In this document: one piece after another, positions 1-8,491 of the stretch
Layout of the letters: each line of letters starts with the position of its first letter
How positions within the stretch are numbered: the first letter of the stretch is position 1
Origin: Dokdonella sp.
GTDB lineage: Bacteria; Pseudomonadota; Gammaproteobacteria; Xanthomonadales; Rhodanobacteraceae
Direction of reading: 5' to 3'
DNA length: 64,000 nt
NCBI GenBank assembly: GCA_019634795.1
Contig: JAHCAR010000009.1
Span: 62,001-126,000 of the forward strand
Position numbers and translations under genes: made by a program
The notes under the pieces: model-generated
What the model was told of the DNA's origin: nothing
The model's input: the letters and a program-made list of their open reading frames with translations, nothing else
Database searches by the model: none

Positions 1-353
1 GGAGGGAATGATCAATACAGGCCGTACCGATCGTTGCTGACGCCAGTCGGCGACGGTACCGCACATACCAATTGTTCAAGAATGACCGCCGCGTCGATGC
101 AAGGTGCGCGGCATTCTCGCCGGTTTTGCAGGCGGACGAAACTTTTTTAGAGGCAGGACCGACTTGAGGAATGACTGCGTGTCGGCGCCAAACGCCACAC
201 TCTTTCACGACGCCTGTTCGGCCATGCCGCTGCCCGATGCGGCGACTGGCGGTTGAATTCAGGTGATCGCAGCAGCGCATGATGCGTCGACCAACGCATC
301 GCTCGGCTTCCGTTGCGCGGGAAAGTTCCTGATCGCGTGCGGCTGGCCCGTCG
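1..353. other. Left edge, no gene seen
   Basis: I see no convincing gene, RNA or repeat here. Short open frames exist on both strands, but none shows a recognisable motif. The right side borders the remains of a halogenase gene, and the tail of that pseudogene may extend into this stretch too decayed to recognise. Confidence 0.4.
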
Positions 354-1075
354 CTACCGCGTTCTCGCCGGGCGCGGATTACGGTCCTCTACGCCACGCC
401 GTGCAGGATGAATTGCCGGCCGCCGGGAATGAACTTCTCGAAATCCGTTGCGGTTCGAGTCGGTGTGGCGGGCGTCGGCGCTACTCGGCGAGCTGATAAA
501 GTGATGTCCCCCAAGACGCTGGCCACAGGGGCCTTGCCGATCGGCTCGGCGCACATGCCGATGCAGCCGACATGAAGGAAGGTCGGTGTGCAGGGCGCCA
601 GGCCCGTTCGTCGGCACGCCGGAGATCGCGCCCGGGCGTCGAGGGCGACATCGACGATGTTTCCGAGACTATGGGTGACACCGAGCGCTCGGCCCTGCTC
701 GTCGAGCTGCCGCATGGCCATCTTCAGATCGAGCTGCTATTTGTAGCGCATCGGCCCGTCGTCGTCGGCGTCGCCGCGACATTTTGGCGCGCGTCTGGCG
801 CCGGCCATCGCTCTCCGCGGGGTCGCGGCATCCGCGAATGCAACTCCTTCGCCAGTTTGGCAAGGCAATCTGTTTGGCAGCCGATCGATGCCGTGACCAC
901 GTGAACTGGTCAGGTTGAACGGGTAGAAATGTAGGCCGCAGCCGGCCGATTCCGGCGCTCGCACCCGGTCGACGAGACTCGCCCCTTTTGAGGGTGGACC
1001 GGATTTTCCGAATGAAGCCGGATTCGCCAGTGCCGATCTGCGAGAACGCATCACGGATCGACGAAAATGCGCCTT
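354..1075 (-). pseudogene. Decayed flavin-dependent tryptophan halogenase remnant
   Basis: Translated in shifting minus-strand frames, this stretch matches pieces of the intact halogenase at 2582-4138 in the same order. From about 1075 it gives SIRDAFSQIGTGESGFIRK (intact copy SIRGALSQIGISESRFIRE). Near 700 it gives EQGRALGVTH (intact EEGRALGVSH) and then IGMCAEPIGKAP (intact TGMRAALIGKAL). Near 410 it gives FEKFIPGGRQFILHG (intact LEMFMPASWQFILYG). The FAD-binding N-terminus and about 230 central residues, including the WxWxI region, are missing, and the pieces lie in at least two frames. It cannot encode a working enzyme. It is best read as an old tandem or dispersed duplicate that decayed. 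The alignment was done by eye; the existence of the remnant is fairly sure, its exact ends are not. Confidence 0.8.
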
Positions 1076-1394
1076 CACTTGCATCGATGCCTCGAGGAGA
1101 GTGGCAACGAAGGTGAACTCCCCCCTGCTCGTTCGAAGCAAAGCCGCCAACTGCCTGAGTAAAGGTGGGCGAAGGACAGGCTTTTTTGCCTGCGGTCGTG
1201 ACGAAATCACGGACTTCCGCGTCAAACAGTGAGGAGGAGGGCTCCTGGCCGGGGGAGTTGAAACCCACCCCTTGCGCCGTCCCCACCTTCAGGCGCGAAA
1301 TAGGAATCGAGCGCGCTCCGCCGGGGGCCAGACGATGTCCATCGCGGCCGCATTCGGAGCAGCGGCGAGCATCGTGCGGGAGGACTGCCGGGGA
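1076..1394. other. Intergenic stretch between pseudogene and TPR lipoprotein
   Basis: About 320 bases with no motif-bearing frame. It probably holds the promoter of the downstream lipoprotein gene plus decayed upstream sequence of the halogenase remnant. I could not place a clear -35/-10 pair. Confidence 0.35.
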
Positions 1395-2543
1395 ATGAGA
1401 CGGGCGCTAGCGGCGATTGTCACGCTCCTGGCCGGCTGCGCAGTCGCACCGGTCGAGCATCGTGCGGACTGGATGTTCAATGATGCTCGGTTCGCCGCTC
1501 CGGCCGAGCCGATTCGCTCCGACAATGTTTTCGCGCTCGACAGCGCGATGCGCCGCTACGTGGCCACTTCGATTGCCCCGGGCGTGCATTCCAAAGGAGC
1601 CAAGCAAGCGCTGTTCGATGCCCTCTACGGCCAGGGCCAGCTCAAGCTCGATTACGACACCGAACTGACGCGCACTGCCGCCCAGGCGTTCTCGGCTCGG
1701 GCCGGCAATTGCCTGAGTCTGGCCATCCTGACGTCGGCCCTGGCGAAGGAATTGGAGCTGACGGTGCGCTACCAGATGGTGTATCGCGGCGAATCCTGGA
1801 GCCGCAGCGATGACACGATCTACTTCGACGAGCATGTCAACGTGACCCTGATCGGCGAACAGCCGACCGGCAGCAGGATCCGGCGTGGCACGAGCGAAAT
1901 GACGATCGATTTTCTTTCCCAGCGCGATCTCAGGAACCTGCACTTTCGCGTCATCGCGGAAAACACGATCGTTTCGATGTTCATGAACAACCGGGCCGCG
2001 GAAACGATGGCCGCCTCCGATCTGGACGGTGCCTATTGGTGGGCACGGGCCGCGATCGAGGCGGATCCTCACTACCTGCCGGCCAAGAACACGCTGGGCG
2101 TGATCTACCACCGCCACCACGATCTGCAATCGGCCGAGCGTCTCTTCCGCCACATACTCGACATCGAACCCGACAACTTCATTGCGATGTCGAACCTCGT
2201 GCAGTCACTCAGGGAACTCGGCAAGACCTCCGAGGCGGATCGATTCGAGCGGCGCATGGCCGAGATCAAGCCGTATCCGCCGTTTTACTATTTCGATCTC
2301 GGCATGGAGGCCATGGAAAAGAGGAATTTCGCAGCGGCGCGATCGATGTTCCGCCGAGAGATACAGCGCCAGGCCTACTACGACAAACTGCACTATTGGC
2401 TTGCGCTCGCTTCCTACGAGCTCGGCGATGTTCGCGATGCGCGCAAGCACCTTGGTATCGCGATCGAAACCAGCACGACCCGCAAGGACCGCGAATCCTA
2501 TGTTGCCGAGCTAGCCAGGCTGAACTCCGGGCGCTTGCACTGA
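1395..2543 (+). CDS. TPR lipoprotein with transglutaminase-like domain
   Basis: A 382-residue predicted outer-membrane or periplasmic lipoprotein. The ATG at 1395 was chosen because it gives a short signal peptide ending in the lipobox LLAGC (Cys16); the open frame extends upstream without homologous-looking sequence. Residues about 85-150 look like a transglutaminase-like fold: RAGNCLSLA carries the candidate nucleophilic Cys and DEHVNVTL a candidate His. From about 210 to the end there are TPR-type helical pairs (ARAAIEADPHYLPAKNTLG, RLFRHILDIEPDNFIAMSN). The substrate is unknown; the family is usually annotated as a TPR protein of unknown role. It ends 38 bases before the convergent halogenase gene and is probably a single transcript. 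Confidence 0.8.
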   Translation: MRRALAAIVTLLAGCAVAPVEHRADWMFNDARFAAPAEPIRSDNVFALDSAMRRYVATSIAPGVHSKGAKQALFDALYGQGQLKLDYDTELTRTAAQAFSARAGNCLSLAILTSALAKELELTVRYQMVYRGESWSRSDDTIYFDEHVNVTLIGEQPTGSRIRRGTSEMTIDFLSQRDLRNLHFRVIAENTIVSMFMNNRAAETMAASDLDGAYWWARAAIEADPHYLPAKNTLGVIYHRHHDLQSAERLFRHILDIEPDNFIAMSNLVQSLRELGKTSEADRFERRMAEIKPYPPFYYFDLGMEAMEKRNFAAARSMFRREIQRQAYYDKLHYWLALASYELGDVRDARKHLGIAIETSTTRKDRESYVAELARLNSGRLH

Positions 2544-2581
2544 ACTCCGACTACGTTGACGGACCGGGCTCGGCCGCGTGC

Positions 2582-4138
2582 TCAGGCCGTCGCAAGGCGC
2601 GGTGAAGACGCGCCGCACATATCCTCGATGAGACGGCGGTGCGCCCGCAGATCCTTGATGGCGTGCTGGCTGACCGCGCGCAGCATGGCGAACTCGCGAC
2701 GCGCTTCCTCGGCACGCGGAAAGCGTGCGCGCTGCTCATGGAGATTCGTCCGGAACTCCATGCCGTAGAGGATGAACTGCCAACTGGCCGGCATGAACAT
2801 TTCCAGGTCGGTGACGAAGTCGAGGCGATGCGGTGGGCGCAGGTGCCACTCCGCGAGTCGATCGCGCAGGGACTCGGGGATGCTGGCCGGGTCGGCGTTG
2901 TCGATCCAGAATGCGCTGTCGCGCCGCTGGGTCAGGCAGTAGTGGAGCTTGAGGAAGTCGACGATGCGCGCGTAGCGCTCGCTCATCATGCGGTTGAAAT
3001 GGGCCGCAGCACGCTCGAATTGGGCGTCCATCGGCAGCAGGTGGGCAAGCAGGTAGGTGCCCATTTCGATCAGACCGATACCCGTCGCCTCGAGCGGCTC
3101 GAGGAAACCCGCCGAAAGCCCGATCGCAACGCAATTGTGCTTCCACTGCACGGGCCGGTAGCCGGTTTCGAAGGGCAGCCGGCGCGCATTCAGGCCCTGC
3201 GCTGCAGGCCCGATGTAGTCGCGCAGAACCGCTTCGGCGCGATCATCGCTGGTATGCCGGCTCGAGTAGACGTAGCCGATCCCGCGGCGTTCCTGGAGTC
3301 CGATATCCCAAGTCCAGCCGGCCTCGTGTGCGGTCGAAATCGTGTGCGAGGCGATCGGCGTGTCGGGGCGTTCATGGGGTACCTGGATCGCCACGGCGCG
3401 ATCGACGAACAGGGCATCACTCACTGATTCGAACGACTGCCCCAGCGCCTTTCCGATCAGGGCCGCGCGCATGCCGGTGCAGTCGACGTACAGATCAGCG
3501 TGCAAGGTGCCGAGTTCGCGCGTGACGACGCCGGACAGAGCGCCTCTTTCGTCGAGGGTGACGTCGCAGATGTTGGCCCGATGGTGGCTGACGCCGAGCG
3601 CGCGACCCTCTTCGGCGAGCAACGCTGCCACCTTCATAGCGTCGAAGTGGTAAGCGTAGTTCATCGGCCCTTCGTAGTCGCCGTCGTGTCGCCGCTTCGG
3701 TGCACAGCCGGCATCGGCGACGGCCTTTTGCAGGGTCACCGCGTCGGCAAAGGCCACGCCTTCACCGGCCTCGCCGAGCAACCAGTAAGGCACGAGATCG
3801 AGTCCATCGACGCGCGAACTCGGCAGGTTGAAGGGATGGAAGTAGTGATTGCGTCCGGGTGAACCGGCGGGGCGTACCCAATCGACGAAACGGATGCCCT
3901 GCTTGAAGGTGGCCTGGGTTTCGCGAATGAAGCGGGATTCGCTGATGCCGATCTGCGAGAGCGCGCCGCGGATCGACGGAAACGTGCCTTCACCGACACC
4001 GATGATGCCGATGTCGGGTGACTCGACCAGCGCGATGCGCACGCCACCTGGCGCGCGGCTGTTCAGGGTTTTCGCGAGGTAACAGGCACACAGCCATCCG
4101 GCCGTTCCGCCTCCCGCGATCAGTATGCTTCGCAGCAT
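2582..4138 (-). CDS. Flavin-dependent tryptophan halogenase family protein
   Basis: A 518-residue FADH2-dependent halogenase of the PrnA/RebH superfamily, which uses FADH2, O2 and halide to halogenate an aromatic ring. The start at 4138 puts the FAD-binding GGGTAGW at residues 9-15; the frame continues upstream through the operator region without homology. The catalytic lysine is present at residue 79 (TFKQG), the halogenase signature WxWxI at 275-279 (WTWDI), and the LEPLEATG segment near 346-353 holds the glutamate expected beside the active site. The gene is divergent from a TonB receptor and sits in a sugar-uptake locus rather than a natural-product cluster. This arrangement recurs in Xanthomonas, Caulobacter and Brevundimonas, where the physiological substrate is unclear. 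No partner flavin reductase is adjacent. Family certain, substrate unknown. Confidence 0.93.
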   Translation of the reverse strand: MLRSILIAGGGTAGWLCACYLAKTLNSRAPGGVRIALVESPDIGIIGVGEGTFPSIRGALSQIGISESRFIRETQATFKQGIRFVDWVRPAGSPGRNHYFHPFNLPSSRVDGLDLVPYWLLGEAGEGVAFADAVTLQKAVADAGCAPKRRHDGDYEGPMNYAYHFDAMKVAALLAEEGRALGVSHHRANICDVTLDERGALSGVVTRELGTLHADLYVDCTGMRAALIGKALGQSFESVSDALFVDRAVAIQVPHERPDTPIASHTISTAHEAGWTWDIGLQERRGIGYVYSSRHTSDDRAEAVLRDYIGPAAQGLNARRLPFETGYRPVQWKHNCVAIGLSAGFLEPLEATGIGLIEMGTYLLAHLLPMDAQFERAAAHFNRMMSERYARIVDFLKLHYCLTQRRDSAFWIDNADPASIPESLRDRLAEWHLRPPHRLDFVTDLEMFMPASWQFILYGMEFRTNLHEQRARFPRAEEARREFAMLRAVSQHAIKDLRAHRRLIEDMCGASSPRLATA

Positions 4139-4205
4139 GGTGGCAGCTCCCGATGGGGGCGCAGCGCCGGCGCCGGTTGAAACCAAACCGCGCACGCTAC
4201 GCCCG

Positions 4206-4223
4206 AATGACTGCGCTGTCATT
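4206..4223. promoter_or_regulatory. LacI-type operator 1 (halogenase side)
   Basis: AATGACtGCGCtGTCATT is an 18-base near-palindrome of the class bound by LacI-family repressors in Xanthomonadales and Alphaproteobacteria. Only the two innermost positions flanking GCGC break symmetry. It lies 68 bases upstream of the halogenase start. The likely ligand is the LacI protein encoded at 9969-10994. Confidence 0.75.
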
Positions 4224-4249
4224 TTGCGCTGCAACAATGACTTAGCTCA

Positions 4250-4267
4250 AATGACAGCGCTATCAAA
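4250..4267. promoter_or_regulatory. LacI-type operator 2
   Basis: AATGACAGCGCTATCAAA is a second copy of the same 18-base element, 44 bases from the first (about four helical turns), with the conserved TGACAGCGCT core. Confidence 0.75.
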
Positions 4268-4272
4268 TATAT

Positions 4273-4290
4273 GTTGACAGCGCTGCCATC
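4273..4290. promoter_or_regulatory. LacI-type operator 3 (TonB receptor side)
   Basis: GTTGACAGCGCTGCCATC is a third copy of the element, 23 bases centre-to-centre from operator 2. Its left half reads as a TTGACA -35-like hexamer, so bound repressor could occlude the receptor promoter. Three operators in one 236-base divergent region imply joint control of halogenase and receptor. Confidence 0.75.
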
Positions 4291-4374
4291 GGTGTGCACT
4301 CTGCGTCGCCACGCGGCATCCATCGGCGCTCAGGGGAAGGCTCAGAGGGCGTCACCATCGGGAGGTAGAGTCCA

Positions 4375-6807
4375 ATGTTCGTTCGCAAGACCTTGCTTCA
4401 TCGTTCCATCGCAGCGGTCCTCGCGGCCAGCTCGGCCATGGCCGCGGCACAGTCCGAGCCTGGCGCGGATCCCGCGTCCAAGCCCGACGGCGGCGCCCCG
4501 GAATCCAGCGCCTCGCTCGACACGATCACGGTGACCGCGACCAAGCGCAGCACCCCGCTGCAGAAGACCCCGATCGCGATCACCGCGATCGGTGCGCAGA
4601 CGCTCGAGAAGGAGCGCGTGATCACGGTGCAGGACATCACCAGCCTCGTGCCGGGCTTTGCCGCGACCACCCAGGGTGACCATGGCGTGATCACGCTGAC
4701 CCTGCGCGGCATCGGCAACGACAGCGCAAAGACCGAATACGCCGATCCCGAAGTCGCCCTGTTCGTCGACGGCATCTACACGCCGCGCGCGGAAGGCGCC
4801 GCCTCGTTGCTGCTCGATCTCGAATCGATCGAAGTGCTGCGCGGTCCGCAGGGTACGCTGTGGGGACGCAACTCGACGGTCGGCGCGGTCAACATGCAGA
4901 CCGCCAAGCCGGTCATCGGCGACAGCTCGGGCAACCTGCAGTTCGGCTTCGGCGACTACGGCCGCCTCGGTGGCCGCGGTGCGTTCAATCTGCCGATCAG
5001 CGACAGCTGGGCCATGCGCGTGGCCTTCGCCCATGAACAGCACGAGGGTTACGTCGACTACCAGAACCCCGGCGAACTGCTGCCCTCGCTCGAATCGCAG
5101 CAGGCCGCCTACCTGGCATCGGGCGGCGATCCGGCCGCGTTCCAGGCGATCAATCCGAACCTGTTCGTGGCCGGCGGCGACAAGTACAACGCGCAGAACC
5201 AGAGCGCGATCCGGATCAGCAGCCTGTTCCAGCCGAGCAGCGACTTCAGCTGGAACATCTCCTACGAATACTTCCGCGACACCGGCACGCCGAACATGAA
5301 CCTGATGCAGACGCCGCGCGCCGGCCAGGAGTTCTGGTCGACCTTCGCCGACACCGCGCCGTATCTCGATCGCGAGGTGCACACCTTGCGCAGCCGCATG
5401 GACTGGCAGCTCAGTGACTACCTGTCGCTCTCCTACACGGCCGGCTTCAGCCGCTTCGAAGGCTCCTCGGACTTCGACCAGGACGGTGGGGTGCAAGTGC
5501 CGACCAGCTATACGACCGGCGCAACCTTCCAGGAAGACCGCACCAACTATTCGGTCTATCGCAACCACAGCCACGAACTCGACCTCAAGTCGAGCGGCGA
5601 CAACACCGTCGACTGGATCCTCGGCCTTTACTATGCGGCCGAGAAGAACAAGATCCGCTTCGACATTCCGATCTTCAACGGCACCCAGCAGGGTACGGTC
5701 GCCTGGCAGGGCTCGTTCATCCAGCCCAAGCAGACTGTCGATTCAAAGGCGGTCTTCGGCCAGGCCACCTGGAACGTGTCCGACGTGTTCCGCCTGACCG
5801 GTGGCCTGCGTTACACCGACGACGCCAAGGAAAACATCGGCGGCCGCGGCTGGGGCTGGCAATACAACCCGGACGTGCCGCAGGTGCCGGTCGCGCCCGG
5901 AACGATCCCGAGCGAGGAAACCGGGTTCGGTTTCGGCGTCGGCGGCATCAATGACGGCAAGTACGACCACGGCCAGCTGACCTGGCTGGTTCGCGCCGAC
6001 TACGACCTGACCCCGAGCATGCTGCTCTACGGCAGCGTCTCGACCGGCTACAAGTCCGGCGGCCTCCAGGACGGCGGCGTGCCCTACAAGCACGAGGAAC
6101 TGACCAATTTCGAGATCGGCACCAAGTCGAGCTTCCTCGACGGCCGTGTGGTCTGGAACAACGCGATCTACTACGAGGACTTCAAGGACTTCCAGCTCGC
6201 CGCACCGATCACCTTCGTCGACGGCAGCCGTGGCCTCGGCTTCTCCAACGTCAAGGGCAGCACCAAGGTCTGGGGCTTCGAGTCGGAACTGAACGCGCGT
6301 CTCGGCGACGACGATCGCGTGCAGATCATCTTCTCGGCGATTCCACACAAGAAGCTCGGCACCCTGCTCTATGCCGGCTCGAACGATTACCAGGGCCTGC
6401 CCGCCTGTCCGGCCGAATCGGGCATCGGCAACTGCCTCGACGTCTCGGGCAACGAACTCGCCCATGCACCGGATGCCGCGTTCACCCTCGTCTACGAGCA
6501 CGACTTCCACTTCGCCAGCGGCGCCCGCCTGACCCCGCGTATCAGCACGCACTACGAAACCGAGAGCTGGCTCAGTGCGTTCAACCTCGGTGACGGCGAC
6601 AAGCAGGCGAGCTACCACCGCACCGACCTGAGCATGCGCTATCTCAATCCGACCGGTACCTGGTACGTCGATGCCTACGTCGACAACGTCGAGAACAAGA
6701 AGGTACGCACCAGTGCCGGACGAACCGCCGTCGGCAGTGGCTTCGAATACCTCTCACAGTATCTGCCTCCACGAACCGTCGGCGTGAATTTCGGTTTCTG
6801 GTTCTAG
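4375..6807 (+). CDS. TonB-dependent outer-membrane receptor
   Basis: An 810-residue outer-membrane beta-barrel for energised uptake, most likely of an oligosaccharide or glycoside given its neighbours. The N-terminus has a signal peptide (hydrophobic segment to about residue 25, AMAAAQ cleavage area). Next comes a TonB-box/plug entry (DTITVTATKRSTPLQ), the plug domain (VLRGPQGTLWGRNSTVGAVN, about residues 155-175), a long barrel, and the terminal aromatic residue (FGFWF) typical of Bam substrates. GGAGG lies 10 bases before the start. It is divergent from the halogenase with three LacI-type operators between them, and is followed in the same direction by the GH1, transporter, repressor and kinase genes. 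The transported substrate cannot be read from sequence. Confidence 0.92.
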   Translation: MFVRKTLLHRSIAAVLAASSAMAAAQSEPGADPASKPDGGAPESSASLDTITVTATKRSTPLQKTPIAITAIGAQTLEKERVITVQDITSLVPGFAATTQGDHGVITLTLRGIGNDSAKTEYADPEVALFVDGIYTPRAEGAASLLLDLESIEVLRGPQGTLWGRNSTVGAVNMQTAKPVIGDSSGNLQFGFGDYGRLGGRGAFNLPISDSWAMRVAFAHEQHEGYVDYQNPGELLPSLESQQAAYLASGGDPAAFQAINPNLFVAGGDKYNAQNQSAIRISSLFQPSSDFSWNISYEYFRDTGTPNMNLMQTPRAGQEFWSTFADTAPYLDREVHTLRSRMDWQLSDYLSLSYTAGFSRFEGSSDFDQDGGVQVPTSYTTGATFQEDRTNYSVYRNHSHELDLKSSGDNTVDWILGLYYAAEKNKIRFDIPIFNGTQQGTVAWQGSFIQPKQTVDSKAVFGQATWNVSDVFRLTGGLRYTDDAKENIGGRGWGWQYNPDVPQVPVAPGTIPSEETGFGFGVGGINDGKYDHGQLTWLVRADYDLTPSMLLYGSVSTGYKSGGLQDGGVPYKHEELTNFEIGTKSSFLDGRVVWNNAIYYEDFKDFQLAAPITFVDGSRGLGFSNVKGSTKVWGFESELNARLGDDDRVQIIFSAIPHKKLGTLLYAGSNDYQGLPACPAESGIGNCLDVSGNELAHAPDAAFTLVYEHDFHFASGARLTPRISTHYETESWLSAFNLGDGDKQASYHRTDLSMRYLNPTGTWYVDAYVDNVENKKVRTSAGRTAVGSGFEYLSQYLPPRTVGVNFGFWF

Positions 6808-7000
6808 GCGTTCCCCTGCTCCGCGCCCCGATGCGGCGGGCGACCGCGCTCTCCGGCGAGGATCGGGATCCGTTGGCGTACCTCCCAAGAGCGCCAGCGG
6901 ATTCCGGTCCGGACCCGACCCGCGCGAGTCCCCTATCCGAATGATCTCCCAGCGCGCCGCCCTGACGGCCGGCGCCGGACACCCGGTACCCACGAGCGAG

Positions 7001-8389
7001 ATGATGCCGAAAGACGAAAACCGAAACGACGTGCAGCGGTTCCCGGATGATTTCATCTGGGGCGCCGCGACGGCGGCCTACCAGATCGAAGGCGCCTGGA
7101 ATGTCGATGGCAAGGGCGAATCGATCTGGGACCGCTTTGCGCACACGCCGGGCAAGGTCCGCGGTGGCGACACCGGCGACGTCGCCTGTGACAGCTATCG
7201 ACGCTTCGAAGAGGACATCGCCCTGGTCAAGGCCATGGGCCTCGGCAGCTACCGCTATTCGATCGCCTGGCCACGTGTGCAACCGGGCGGACGCGGCGGC
7301 GCCAACGCCAAGGGCATGGATTACTACCAGCGCGTGACCGACGCCGTTCTCGATGCCGGCCTGCGTCCGCTCGTGACCCTGTACCACTGGGACCTGCCGC
7401 AGGAGCTCGAAGAGGGCGGCGGCTGGGCCAACCGCGATACCGCCACGCGCTTCGGCGACTATGCGAAACTGGTCGCCGACGGGCTCGGCGATCGCGTCCG
7501 CCACTGGATCGTGCTCAACGAACCGAAGACCTTCACCTCGACCGGCTACTGGCTCGGCGTGCATGCGCCGGGACGCAGCGATCCGCGCGCCTTCCTGCGC
7601 GCCACGCATACCGCCAATCTCGCCCAGGGCCACGGCTTCCGCGCGCTCAAGGCGCAGCGGCCCGACTGCGAAGTCGGCAGCGCTTTCGATGTCGCGCCGA
7701 TGTACCCGAAGAGCCCGGCCTATCGCGACATCGCCGCGGCCGAGCGCTGGCATCGGTTCCTCAATCTCTGGTTCCTGCTTCCGGCCCTGCACGGCCGCTA
7801 TCCGGACGGCGTGCTGCCGGTCGACGAAATCGACGATCTGCTCGGCTTCCTGCCGGGTGACGAGCGGCTCGTGCGGGCGCCGTTCGACTTCGTCGGACTC
7901 AACTACTACTCGCCGTGGCTGGTCGGCGATGCACCCGGCGGCTGCGACATTCCGGGCCTGAACTGCATCGGTGAATGGGCCCGCGGTCGCGGCGTGCTGC
8001 CGAAGACCGACATCGGCTGGGACATCGACCCCCAGGGTTTCGAGGACATCTTGCTGCGCATGCGCGAGGAAACCGGCAAGCTGCCGATCGAAATCAGCGA
8101 GTGCGGCGCGGCCTTCAACACGGGGCCCGGCGCCGACGGCGAGATCGACGACCAGGCGCGCATCGATTTCCTGCGCCGGCATCTGCAGGCGATGGGGCGG
8201 GCCATGGCCCGCGGGGTGCCTGTGCGCGCCTTCCATCACTGGAGCCTGCTCGACAATTTCGAATGGGCGGAGGGCTATTCGCAACGCTTCGGCGTGGTCC
8301 ACGTCGATTTCGAGCATGCGCAGGCGCGCAAGCTCAAGGCCTCGGGCCACTGGTATGCCCGCGTGGCGGCCGACAATGCGCTCGCCTGA
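7001..8389 (+). CDS. GH1 family beta-glucosidase
   Basis: A 462-residue retaining glycoside hydrolase of family 1, probably cleaving terminal beta-glucosides, possibly cellobiose. Visible motifs are the N-terminal FIWGAATAAYQIEG, the acid/base VLNEPKTF, and the nucleophile segment IEISECGAAF. The glutamate nucleophile is present, but the next residues are Cys-Gly where GH1 enzymes normally have Asn-Gly (TENG). The C-terminal HHWSLLDNFEWAEGY substrate-binding segment is intact. No signal peptide is seen, so it should act in the cytoplasm after import. I prefer the ATG at 7001; an in-frame ATG at 6941 would add 20 unconserved residues and neither has a strong Shine-Dalgarno. It sits between receptor and sugar transporter. 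Confidence 0.92.
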   Translation: MMPKDENRNDVQRFPDDFIWGAATAAYQIEGAWNVDGKGESIWDRFAHTPGKVRGGDTGDVACDSYRRFEEDIALVKAMGLGSYRYSIAWPRVQPGGRGGANAKGMDYYQRVTDAVLDAGLRPLVTLYHWDLPQELEEGGGWANRDTATRFGDYAKLVADGLGDRVRHWIVLNEPKTFTSTGYWLGVHAPGRSDPRAFLRATHTANLAQGHGFRALKAQRPDCEVGSAFDVAPMYPKSPAYRDIAAAERWHRFLNLWFLLPALHGRYPDGVLPVDEIDDLLGFLPGDERLVRAPFDFVGLNYYSPWLVGDAPGGCDIPGLNCIGEWARGRGVLPKTDIGWDIDPQGFEDILLRMREETGKLPIEISECGAAFNTGPGADGEIDDQARIDFLRRHLQAMGRAMARGVPVRAFHHWSLLDNFEWAEGYSQRFGVVHVDFEHAQARKLKASGHWYARVAADNALA

Positions 8390-8491
8390 AGCCGTCATCG
8401 GCAAAGCTGGCCCGCAGCCGTTGCGAAACGGCTTGCGCGCGTTAACCTGCCGCGCCGATCCCTCGTCTCCAGCCGGAGTGATACCGAAGCC

